Virus record (IMG/VR): IMGVR_UViG_3300043436_003514
Span: 1-47,916 of that record
Reading direction: 5' to 3' (one strand)
Length of the DNA stretch: 47,916 nt
Origin: a virus
A program made the translations under genes and the position numbers. Positions 27,528 to 34,980 of this stretch are shown here, piece after piece (within the stretch, counting starts at the first letter, position 1; each line of letters begins with the position of its first letter). The notes under the pieces are model-generated. The model was not told where the DNA came from, did no database searches, and was given only the letters and a program-made list of their open reading frames with translations.

Positions 27528-29318
27528 GTGATAATAATTGAAGGTAAAACCGAAGACGTTGCAAAGAGATTGAAACAAAAGTTTCAGTATGATGGTCCAT
27601 TTATTGACAGGATATTAAGTGTTGACCCTACAAGATATAAATACGTAGAATACATTGCCAAAAAATTAGAAAAAATTATTCCTGAGTTGGCAGGACCTAA
27701 TGGTGGTCTTAATGTACAACAGGGAGAGGCTCTACAAGATTTATTTGGGACAATCATCCCTTGGTTCCATGCGAACGTAAATAGAATCAAAGAAGACGAT
27801 ATTTGGACTGCTGAAACAGCATTTAGAAACGACATGAATAGTGAATATGTTGTTCCAAACATTGAAGGTATTGCTCGTTCACCAAAAGACATCAATCAAT
27901 ATGAAAACCCACAATTCATCAAAAAGTTGATGAATACGATTGACGCAAGAAAAACTCAAAGGGAAATTGAAAGAGAGATTAAAACTCAAGCCGATAAGAT
28001 TTATGAAGACAATGATGTCTTAGTTGTTAGACCTAAATCACATGCGGCGTCATGTTATTATGGTGCCAATACAAAATGGTGTACAACACAAACGGGAAAC
28101 CCTGGTTATTTTGAAAAGTATTTCAGAGACGGAAACTTATATTATTTTTTAAATAAAAAAACTAATGATAAACTTGCGTTATATAGAAACGAAAATGAAA
28201 GACAAACCGAAGTATATAATTCTCAAGACCGAAATATACCATTAGAAGATTTAAGAGAAGCATTCCCAAATCAAAATGAGTTAATTGACGAATTATTAGG
28301 GATAGGTGAATTCATTAAAAAACTACGTGAATTTAGTAGAGGTAAGGCAAGTATTAGAGAACTTGAAGATTCGGATTCATCAATACTTGAAGTTATTCCT
28401 GCAGACCCATTGGGTCAAAGTAAAATTATATTTGATTTTGGCGATGACGATAATTTCTTAAAAATGTTGGATTTAAGTGATGATGACATTTGGTTTTTTA
28501 ATGTGATTAATAGTCATTACAGTGATTATGAATTTATAGATTCATATACCGTTGATGAAGATTGGAAAGAAGGGTATATTGTTTATGGTGATTTAAATGA
28601 TGAAAATAAGGAAAAATTAAAACAAATTTCGGAAGTTATATTACCATCAAAAGAATTTAATTTAAATAGCGACGAATATAGACAAGAGTTATCTTCAGTA
28701 TTGTTAGATTTATTTGAAAGAGAAACCGATAATATTCTTAGTGACTATTTTGTGGAAAAAAATAGGGAAATGACAATTACCGCAAGAGAAAGTATGAATA
28801 AAGAACTTGAAAAAGTTGTGGAAGATATTGGGTTTTATTTTAAAAGAAAATTTGATGAGGTTTATACTACTCCTGCAAATATTGTAATGTTGGCAGCAAA
28901 ACTTGGTATTAATAAAATTGATGCTATGTCATTAATAAAACAACTTATTGAAACATATGCTGGTAATATAGGAGGTTGGGCTGAGGACCAATATGAATAC
29001 CAAGATTATGATAATTTTGATAAGGACTCATTTAATAATGAAGTTGAAAGACAATTAGATTCAATTATTGAAAAATTGGAAGATGACGTAAATGTTACGG
29101 AGTTTTTGGAATTTAGAAAAAGAATATTATCTAAATACAAAATAGATGTATGGTATGAATTACCAAAAGACAAGAAAAAAAGTTTCAAAATAAAAGAGTT
29201 TGATAAAGATGATATGACAGTATCAGTTGAAATGAGAACACCTGAAGGAAGATTTGAAACTAAAAAATATCCCGAAGAAAATTTTTATTATTTATTACAC
29301 CAACCAGAGTTATTTTAA
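27528..29318 (+). CDS. KWCTT-domain protein, probable virion/internal protein (paralogue 2)
   Basis: 596 residues from a GTG start (MIIIEGKTEDVAKRLKQKF). Residues ~155-215 hold the shared module: KIYEDNDVLVVRPKSHAASC, YYGANTKWCTT, GYFEKYFRDGNLYYFLNKK. In both paralogues the module reads like a small catalytic or binding domain with invariant Ser-Cys, Thr-Lys-Trp-Cys and a Tyr-rich strand. The rest is acidic and helical with no recognised domain. The two paralogues are divergent and flank the tmRNA. The TATTTAT motif marks it as a late gene. Confidence 0.75.
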   Translation: MIIIEGKTEDVAKRLKQKFQYDGPFIDRILSVDPTRYKYVEYIAKKLEKIIPELAGPNGGLNVQQGEALQDLFGTIIPWFHANVNRIKEDDIWTAETAFRNDMNSEYVVPNIEGIARSPKDINQYENPQFIKKLMNTIDARKTQREIEREIKTQADKIYEDNDVLVVRPKSHAASCYYGANTKWCTTQTGNPGYFEKYFRDGNLYYFLNKKTNDKLALYRNENERQTEVYNSQDRNIPLEDLREAFPNQNELIDELLGIGEFIKKLREFSRGKASIRELEDSDSSILEVIPADPLGQSKIIFDFGDDDNFLKMLDLSDDDIWFFNVINSHYSDYEFIDSYTVDEDWKEGYIVYGDLNDENKEKLKQISEVILPSKEFNLNSDEYRQELSSVLLDLFERETDNILSDYFVEKNREMTITARESMNKELEKVVEDIGFYFKRKFDEVYTTPANIVMLAAKLGINKIDAMSLIKQLIETYAGNIGGWAEDQYEYQDYDNFDKDSFNNEVERQLDSIIEKLEDDVNVTEFLEFRKRILSKYKIDVWYELPKDKKKSFKIKEFDKDDMTVSVEMRTPEGRFETKKYPEENFYYLLHQPELF

Positions 29319-29350
29319 TTTGGTTAGTTCTAATTAAAGTTATATATTTG
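29319..29350 (+). promoter_or_regulatory. Host-type promoter for the M20 peptidase
   Basis: TTTG at 29319-29322, 20 nt, TATATTTG at 29343-29350, four bases, ATG at 29355. Confidence 0.78.
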
Positions 29351-29354
29351 CTTT

Positions 29355-30194
29355 ATGGAACAAAATTTAGAATTACTTAAAGCCGTTTTGAGCGTGCCTA
29401 CCGCAACGTATCACGAAGAAAAAATGGTCGCATTTTTGGTTAATTGGTTAACTGAAAATAATATTGAACACTACGTAGACCAACATAACAACGTCTATGC
29501 GACCAAACAAGAATCCCAAGACCTTCCTGAAGATTTTTATTTTCCATGTGTAATTTCACATACGGATACCGTACATGGACTTAACGATATCAATATTCGT
29601 GAGGAAATGTTACCAAACGCCCAAAAAGAAATTAAATTATCTTATAAGGCATACGATAACGATGGAGACCCAACAGGTATTGGTGGTGATGACAAATGTG
29701 GTGTTTTTGCATGTCTGACATTGTTAAAAGAACTACCTTATGTTAAGGCGGCATTCTTTGTATCTGAAGAAACAGGATGTCACGGTTCAATGAAGGCAGA
29801 CCCAACTTTCTTTGAAAATGTTGGATACGGAATTCAATTTGATGCACCTGAGAACTGGATGATTACAGAGAAATGTTTTGGTCAAGTTTTGTTTGATAGA
29901 GAAACAGAATTCTTTGATGCTTGTGATGAAGTATTAACTGAAGGAATGGGTGATAGAATGAGATACATGGTTCACCCCTACACTGACGTATATGCTCTAA
30001 GAGGTAAGTTTGACTTCTCTTGTATTAACTTCTCAATTGGATACTACCAATATCATACAAGCCATGAATACGTCGTTGTTGAGGATGTAATTAACGGTAT
30101 CGACATGGGTAAAAAAATGATTGATAAACTTGGTCATAAATTACATTATAAAGAGATGGTTGAACATGGTTGGAAATCCAAGTGGGTTTTTTAA
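29355..30194 (+). CDS. M20-family metallopeptidase (PepT-like)
   Basis: 279 residues, shorter than PepT (~400), so the dimerisation lid seems reduced. The binuclear zinc ligands of M20 enzymes are visible: His69 and Asp71 in ISHTDTVH, Asp112 in GIGGDDKCG, the catalytic Glu138-Glu139 in VSEETGCHG, Asp163 in QFDAP, and a final His in YHTSHEYV. The enzyme should cut short peptides or deacylate amino acids in the cytoplasm. Host-type leaderless promoter indicates early expression. It could recycle peptides made by the ClpCP protease. Confidence 0.85.
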   Translation: MEQNLELLKAVLSVPTATYHEEKMVAFLVNWLTENNIEHYVDQHNNVYATKQESQDLPEDFYFPCVISHTDTVHGLNDINIREEMLPNAQKEIKLSYKAYDNDGDPTGIGGDDKCGVFACLTLLKELPYVKAAFFVSEETGCHGSMKADPTFFENVGYGIQFDAPENWMITEKCFGQVLFDRETEFFDACDEVLTEGMGDRMRYMVHPYTDVYALRGKFDFSCINFSIGYYQYHTSHEYVVVEDVINGIDMGKKMIDKLGHKLHYKEMVEHGWKSKWVF

Positions 30195-30955
30195 ATAAAG
30201 TTTTCTAACTTATCTAAATGTCTTTTAATCATCGGGTGGTCTTGAATATCATTATATTCGCCACCTGATTTTTTTATTTGTTTAATACTATCTATAATCA
30301 TTTTTAATTGATATAATACCATTTTAGAAGTTAATGGGTAATTTTCAATATATGATGACAACCCTAAATTTTGTTTTGCAACATCAATAGGTAATCCAAG
30401 TTTGATTATTAGTTTTGCAATCATTTCTTTTCCAAATCTATCGGCATCTAATTCTAAATCCCAATAATGGTTTGCAATTTTTTCAAAGTCTTCTAAATCA
30501 TAATCCGTTAAAGGATTGTCTAATCCCATTCCAGTTTTATCCATTTGTTCTTCATGTCTTATTTCATGGAATACGGTGTAAATAAAATCACCAAGAGTTG
30601 TCATTGCATTTGGAGAACAAATAATAATTTGGTCTTTGGTTCTCACACCATTAAAACCTGTAGAACAGGAGTTAAGAAATTTAACCGTAAAGTTATGGTC
30701 TTGAATATAATTAACAATAAACTTCTCAATTACATCGACCTTATCTTTTAAATCCTCAGGAAATTTTGTTTTAAATTTTTCCAATAATTTATTCAAATTT
30801 GATTTTGATTTGGGTTCGTTATCATGACCACATTCATGACAGATATATAAGTCATCACCTCCATCGGCAATATCCCACGACCATCCACATTTGTCACAAA
30901 TTATTTCTTTATTTGTTACAGTTTCTATAATAACCTTTCTGATTAAATCCCTCAT
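30191..30955 (-). CDS. Zinc-ribbon plus HExxH metallopeptidase-like protein
   Basis: 254 residues from ATG 30955. The N terminus carries a zinc ribbon, CDKCGW (Cys20/23) and CHECGHD (Cys39/42), of a form found fused to various proteins in these phages. VFHEIRHEEQ at ~128-137 is an HExxH gluzincin-type site with His130, Glu131, His134; ELDADRFG further on supplies the third ligand. It should be a zinc-dependent peptidase or a packaged protein with a peptidase fold. TATTTAT ends 5 nt before the ATG, suggesting late expression and possible packaging. It is convergent with the M20 gene. Confidence 0.78.
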   Translation of the reverse strand: MRDLIRKVIIETVTNKEIICDKCGWSWDIADGGDDLYICHECGHDNEPKSKSNLNKLLEKFKTKFPEDLKDKVDVIEKFIVNYIQDHNFTVKFLNSCSTGFNGVRTKDQIIICSPNAMTTLGDFIYTVFHEIRHEEQMDKTGMGLDNPLTDYDLEDFEKIANHYWDLELDADRFGKEMIAKLIIKLGLPIDVAKQNLGLSSYIENYPLTSKMVLYQLKMIIDSIKQIKKSGGEYNDIQDHPMIKRHLDKLENFI

Positions 30956-30960
30956 CAAAT

Positions 30961-30967
30961 ATAAATA
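30961..30967 (-). promoter_or_regulatory. Candidate phage late promoter (TATTTAT)
   Basis: Minus-strand TATTTAT, five bases (ATTTG), ATG at 30955. Confidence 0.45.
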
Positions 30968-30970
30968 TAA

Positions 30971-30997
30971 AAAAAGGGGGAATAAATCCCCCCTTTC
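30971..30997 (-). terminator. Terminator of clpC
   Basis: On the minus strand AAAGGGGGG, ATTTATT loop, CCCCCTTTTTTT, just after the clpC stop at 31002. Confidence 0.88.
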
Positions 30998-31001
30998 TTA
31001 T

Positions 31002-33017
31002 TTATCGTCCTTTCTTTTGAACAACCACATTCTCATCCACAACTTTGATGATGTAGGTCTTACCCTCTACCATCTTACCCGTTAGGACTTCTTCAGATAA
31101 TAGGTCTTCGACCTTGTCCTGAATTGCTCGTTTCAATGGACGAGCTCCGTACAATTCATCGTACCCAATCTTTGCCAAGTATTCTACCAAAGATTCGTCG
31201 TATGTGATTTTGTACTTCATGTCTACAAGACGAGTCATCAATTTGTTCAATTCGATGTCCGTAATCTTCTTGATGTCTTCTTGACCCAAAGAGTTGAATA
31301 CGATTGTATCATCGATACGGTTGATGAACTCAGGTGAGAAGAAGTTTTTCATTTCCTTCATCAACATTTGTTTCTTAGCTTCTTCATTACTATATGAATT
31401 ACTTGAGAAACCAATACCTGTTCCAAAGTCTTGTAGTTTTTTAACTCCCAAGTTTGATGTCAAGATAATCAAGGTATTCTTGAAGTTAATCTTACGACCC
31501 AAACTATCGGTTACGTGACCATCATCTAAAATTTGAAGTAGGATGGTGAACACATCTTTGTGAGCCTTTTCGACCTCATCGAATAGGATTACAGAATAAG
31601 GTTTGTTTTTAACTTTTTCAGTTAACAATCCACCTTCTTCATAACCTACGTATCCTGGAGGGGCTCCAACCAATTTGGATACGGTGTGTTTCTCTTGGTA
31701 TTCAGACATGTCGACACGAATGAGAGCATCTTCGGAACCGAACATTTCTTTTGCCAATTGTTTTGCCAAATAGGTCTTACCAACACCAGTTGAACCCAAG
31801 AACACAAACGAACCTATTGGACGATTAGGGTCTTTGATACCCAAACGGTTTCTCTTGATTGCCTTCGCAATCTTAATCACCGCATTGTTTTGACCGATTA
31901 CTTTGTCAATCAAAGTTTTGTCCAAGTCAACCAAAGCTTTGGTGTCGTCCACACTCATTTTACTTACAGGGATTTTTGTCATGTTCGATACAACATCATA
32001 AACATGTTCCAATAAGATGAGTTGTTTTTCTTTGGATAACTTTTCCTCAAACTTGATTTTCTCTTGGTCCAACTTTAACAACAACTTTTTCTCTTTGTCT
32101 CTAAGTTCAGCCGCCTGTTCGTAGTTTTGTTTTTTAACTACTTCCATTTTTTGGACTTTGATGTCCGCCGCTTTCTTCTTCAATTCTTCAATTGCTTCAG
32201 GAACTTTTAAGTCAGTCTGCATTCTTGCCCCAACCTCATCCAAGATGTCAAACGCTTTATCAGGGAACTCACGGTCCGTGATATAACGGTCTGCCAACTT
32301 AACACAAGTTTCAATCACCTCATCGCTGTAATTCACCTTATGGAAATCTTCGTATTTGTCACGAACATTTTTAAGGATTTGGATTGTCTCATCAACTGAT
32401 GATGGTTCAACGATTACCTTTTGGAATCTACGTTCCAACGCTCCATCTTTTTCAATGTTTTTACGGAACTCATCTAATGTAGTTGCTCCGATACATTGAA
32501 CTTCCCCACGTGCCAATGCGGGTTTAAAGATGTTTGAACCGTCCATTGAACCTGAAGAATTACCTGAACCAACCAAAGTGTGAATCTCATCGATGAATAC
32601 GATGATGTTCGGGTTTGCTTGAAGTTCTTCGATAATCACCTTCATACGTTCTTCAAATTGTCCACGATACTTCGTACCAGCGACAACTGAAGTTAGGTCA
32701 AGATTGACAATACGTTTATCCACCAAATTACGAGGACAATCTCCATTTACAATCTTAATTGCCAAACCTTCAACAAGTGCGGTTTTACCACAGCCAGGTT
32801 CTCCAAGAATGATTGGGTTGTTTTTCTTTCTACGAGAAAGAATCTGAGCAATCCTTAAGATTTCTCGGTCACGACCAATTACAGGGTCAAGTTTACCAGC
32901 TTCTGCTAGTTTAATCAAATCTCTACTGAAGTTGTCCAATACAGGTGTGTTAGATTCTCCTGATGATTTTGATTTTTTGTTCATTGTTTTGTCGTCGTCG
33001 TCCATTAAGTCGTTCAT
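31002..33017 (-). CDS. clpC: ClpC-type AAA+ unfoldase lacking the N-terminal domain
   Basis: 671 residues against ~850 for bacterial ClpC. The sequence enters the ClpC pattern at NTPVLDNFSRDLIKLAEAGK, the start of AAA-1, so the whole Clp_N domain is replaced by ~22 polar residues. AAA-1 has Walker A GEPGCGKT (72-79) and Walker B FIDE (141-144). A short middle region with a UVR-like motif (KKQNYEQAAELRDKEKKL, ~295-312) follows. AAA-2 has Walker A GSTGVGKT (408-415) and Walker B LFDE (478-481). GIGF at 534-537 matches the IGF-type loop that docks on ClpP. It should unfold proteins into a ClpP barrel. Loss of the N domain removes the usual adaptor (MecA/McsB/ClpS) docking site. Confidence 0.95.
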   Translation of the reverse strand: MNDLMDDDDKTMNKKSKSSGESNTPVLDNFSRDLIKLAEAGKLDPVIGRDREILRIAQILSRRKKNNPIILGEPGCGKTALVEGLAIKIVNGDCPRNLVDKRIVNLDLTSVVAGTKYRGQFEERMKVIIEELQANPNIIVFIDEIHTLVGSGNSSGSMDGSNIFKPALARGEVQCIGATTLDEFRKNIEKDGALERRFQKVIVEPSSVDETIQILKNVRDKYEDFHKVNYSDEVIETCVKLADRYITDREFPDKAFDILDEVGARMQTDLKVPEAIEELKKKAADIKVQKMEVVKKQNYEQAAELRDKEKKLLLKLDQEKIKFEEKLSKEKQLILLEHVYDVVSNMTKIPVSKMSVDDTKALVDLDKTLIDKVIGQNNAVIKIAKAIKRNRLGIKDPNRPIGSFVFLGSTGVGKTYLAKQLAKEMFGSEDALIRVDMSEYQEKHTVSKLVGAPPGYVGYEEGGLLTEKVKNKPYSVILFDEVEKAHKDVFTILLQILDDGHVTDSLGRKINFKNTLIILTSNLGVKKLQDFGTGIGFSSNSYSNEEAKKQMLMKEMKNFFSPEFINRIDDTIVFNSLGQEDIKKITDIELNKLMTRLVDMKYKITYDESLVEYLAKIGYDELYGARPLKRAIQDKVEDLLSEEVLTGKMVEGKTYIIKVVDENVVVQKKGR

Positions 33018-33071
33018 ATTTTTAAATTGTTTTACAAATTAACGTCAAATTTCATACACTTCCAAATAATT

Positions 33072-33084
33072 TGACAAATTGTCA
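33072..33084. promoter_or_regulatory. Operator-like palindrome TGACA-N3-TGTCA, copy 1
   Basis: Perfect inverted repeat TGACAAATTGTCA in the divergent clpC/UVR gap, 55 nt upstream of the clpC ATG. Confidence 0.6.
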
Positions 33085-33101
33085 TGATAATTTTTTTAAC
33101 C

Positions 33102-33114
33102 TGACATAATGTCA
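33102..33114. promoter_or_regulatory. Operator-like palindrome TGACA-N3-TGTCA, copy 2
   Basis: TGACATAATGTCA, centre exactly 30 bp from copy 1, so both lie on about the same DNA face. Likely sites for a dimeric regulator acting on clpC and the UVR gene. Confidence 0.6.
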
Positions 33115-33138
33115 TGGATTAATTGAAATTGTGTCTTA

Positions 33139-33145
33139 TATTTAT
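33139..33145 (+). promoter_or_regulatory. Candidate phage promoter (TATTTAT)
   Basis: TATTTAT 61 nt before the ATG at 33207. A 10-codon ORF (ATG at 33153, MILDKYKDNQ) lies between, 7 nt after the motif. Confidence 0.4.
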
Positions 33146-33206
33146 CATCGGTATGATACTTGACAAGTACAAAGATAATCAATAAATTTAAATAAAACAA
33201 AAAAAT

Positions 33207-33611
33207 ATGTTTAACAAAAGAAGATTTAACTTTAACTTTGACGACCTAATGGCTCGTTACGACAAAATGATGGAAGAATTCAATAAACAAGATTGGGATA
33301 CCAAAACTTTTGAATCTCCTGATGGGAATTACAAATACACCCGTTATGTAAAGGTATTCGATTTATCAGATTTTGATAATGATAATTCAAAAGAAATGGA
33401 TAAAGAAGAATATCTTAAAATCAAACTTGAAAGAGCAATTGAAATGGAAGATTTTGAACAAGCCGTTAAGTTGAGAGACCAAATCAAAAACTTGGGAACC
33501 AATCAAGAACAAATTGAAAAACTTGAATTGGAATTAAAAAAATCAATCGAAGAACAGAACTTCGAAAAATCAATTGAAATTCGAGACCATTTAAGAAAAT
33601 TGAAGTCATAA
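33207..33611 (+). CDS. Two-UVR-motif protein, McsA-like Clp partner candidate
   Basis: 134 residues. The C-terminal half holds two consecutive UVR motifs: LERAIEMEDFEQAVKLRDQI (~76-95) and LKKSIEEQNFEKSIEIRDHL (~110-129). UVR motifs are short helical hairpins found in UvrB/UvrC, in the ClpC middle domain and in McsA, the ClpC activator. The N-terminal half (FNFNFDDLMARYDKMMEEFN; YKYTRYVKVFDLS) lacks the McsA zinc fingers. The gene is divergent from clpC across a gap with paired palindromes, so a role as adaptor or activator of the phage ClpC is likely but inferred. Confidence 0.8.
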   Translation: MFNKRRFNFNFDDLMARYDKMMEEFNKQDWDTKTFESPDGNYKYTRYVKVFDLSDFDNDNSKEMDKEEYLKIKLERAIEMEDFEQAVKLRDQIKNLGTNQEQIEKLELELKKSIEEQNFEKSIEIRDHLRKLKS

Positions 33612-33617
33612 CATAAT

Positions 33618-33644
33618 AACCCTCACCAAACGGTGGGGGTTTTA
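33618..33644 (+). terminator. Rho-independent terminator
   Basis: AACCCTCACC, AAAC loop, GGTGGGGGTTTT right after the UVR gene. Confidence 0.85.
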
Positions 33645-33651
33645 TATTTAT
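33645..33651 (+). promoter_or_regulatory. Candidate phage late promoter (TATTTAT)
   Basis: TATTTAT, four bases, ATG at 33656. Confidence 0.55.
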
Positions 33652-33655
33652 AAAC

Positions 33656-33988
33656 ATGAAACCATACGAAATATATTTGAATGAGTCGTTTACGTTGAAA
33701 AAACTACTTGAGACGTATCTTGAGCTACGACAACATTTTCAAGAGTTGGGATTTAGCGAACCCCAATTAGAAAAACCGCCAACGTATACACCGACCATGA
33801 TGAGGTTATTTCGCGAATTTGGTAATCAAAGAGACACTTTACTTAATGATGTTACATCTTATGGTTTTGATATGAGTTTTGATGAGCTAACCGCTTATCT
33901 AACACCATTATTAAGCAAGATAAACGAATTAACACCACTTAAAGAAAATGGCAATAATAAAAGAAGTAATCGATGGGACGAAGATTAA
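33656..33988 (+). CDS. Hypothetical protein (110 aa)
   Basis: MKPYEIYLNESFTLKKLLET resembles the short N-terminal peptides that target proteins to the T4 prohead core (MKTYQEF-type start with a LNE/LxE site), which would make it an internal head protein. The remainder is helical without known motif. It overlaps the next gene by 41 nt. Confidence 0.6.
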   Translation: MKPYEIYLNESFTLKKLLETYLELRQHFQELGFSEPQLEKPPTYTPTMMRLFREFGNQRDTLLNDVTSYGFDMSFDELTAYLTPLLSKINELTPLKENGNNKRSNRWDED

Positions 33989-34190
33989 AAACGAAATTAA
34001 ATCTTCAAATATTAAATCTGCAGAGTACGACACAGAATCAAAAGATTTGGTCGTAGAATTCAATAACGGAGCAAAATACAAGTACAATAACGTACCTCAC
34101 CAAGTATATACAAAGTTCAGATTGGCAGAATCTCAAGGTAAATTTTTCACTACCGACATCGCAAAACAATATTCATATAAAAAAGTTTAA
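33948..34190 (+). CDS. KTSC-domain protein
   Basis: 80 residues. SSNIKSAEYDTESKDLVVEF followed by NNGAKYKYNNVP and KFRLAESQGKFF is the KTSC domain, named for a lysyl-tRNA synthetase fusion, which here forms almost the whole protein. Its role is unknown; nucleic-acid or protein binding has been suggested. It overlaps the upstream gene. Confidence 0.85.
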   Translation: MAIIKEVIDGTKIKNEIKSSNIKSAEYDTESKDLVVEFNNGAKYKYNNVPHQVYTKFRLAESQGKFFTTDIAKQYSYKKV

Positions 34191-34199
34191 TTAACGGAC

Positions 34200-34206
34200 T
34201 ATTTAT
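34200..34206 (+). promoter_or_regulatory. Candidate phage late promoter (TATTTAT)
   Basis: TATTTAT, five bases, ATG at 34212. Confidence 0.5.
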
Positions 34207-34211
34207 TAAGG

Positions 34212-34955
34212 ATGAATAATTTTCAAAAAATCCTTAATAGTTTTTCGGTTAAAGAATCTTTAAATCCGAAAATTTGGGAAAATCCAAAAAATCCTGACAA
34301 GTCGGTTATGATACCAAAGGTCAGAAAGGCTCTTATGCTCATCGCAGAAAAGTTTATTGATTATTTGGGTGATGAGGTTTTTGTTGAAGATATTCATCTA
34401 ACAGGTTCATTGGCCAATTACAATTGGTCCGAGTTTTCAGATTTTGATTTACACGTAATTGTTGATTTACAACAATACGAAAACCAATCAGAACTATATA
34501 AGGAACTATTCAATTTAAAAAAACAAGTTTTTAACGATAAACATGATATTCGAATCTTTGGATATGATGTTGAACTATATGCTCAAGATGTTGAAGAATC
34601 TCATTATAGTTCAGGAGTGTATTCCGTTATGAATAATGAGTGGATATCTGAACCAAAAAAATTCAAAAATAATGTTGATAAAGAAGTCCTAACAAAAAAG
34701 ATTGAATGTTGGACGGAAAAGATTGATACCGCAATTGATGAGGGTAAAGATTTGGAAAAAATCAAAGAAAAATTAAAAGACTATAGAAAGTCAGGATTGG
34801 AATCAGATGGTGAATTATCTTATGAAAATCTTGTCTTTAAATTTTTAAGAAGGTCGGGTCATATTGAAAAATTGTTCGATACCGCAAATAAAGAAACTGA
34901 TAAAGAACTGTCCATTGAAAGAACTATTCAAGAATATTCAAATAATTCACATTAA
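34212..34955 (+). CDS. Nucleotidyltransferase-fold protein
   Basis: 247 residues. LTGSLANYNWSEFSDFDLHV (~63-82) is the pol-beta-type NTase signature GS...DxD, and DVELYAQD (~120) supplies the third acidic residue. Relatives transfer NMP to RNA, protein or small molecules. The N terminus MNNFQKILNSFSVKESLNPK looks like the short helical targeting peptides of other putative packaged proteins here. Substrate unknown. Confidence 0.8.
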   Translation: MNNFQKILNSFSVKESLNPKIWENPKNPDKSVMIPKVRKALMLIAEKFIDYLGDEVFVEDIHLTGSLANYNWSEFSDFDLHVIVDLQQYENQSELYKELFNLKKQVFNDKHDIRIFGYDVELYAQDVEESHYSSGVYSVMNNEWISEPKKFKNNVDKEVLTKKIECWTEKIDTAIDEGKDLEKIKEKLKDYRKSGLESDGELSYENLVFKFLRRSGHIEKLFDTANKETDKELSIERTIQEYSNNSH

Positions 34956-34960
34956 TCGTA

Positions 34961-34967
34961 TATTTAT
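34961..34967 (+). promoter_or_regulatory. Candidate phage late promoter (TATTTAT)
   Basis: TATTTAT 13 nt before the ATG at 34981. Confidence 0.5.
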
Positions 34968-34980
34968 TAAGAAAAATTAA

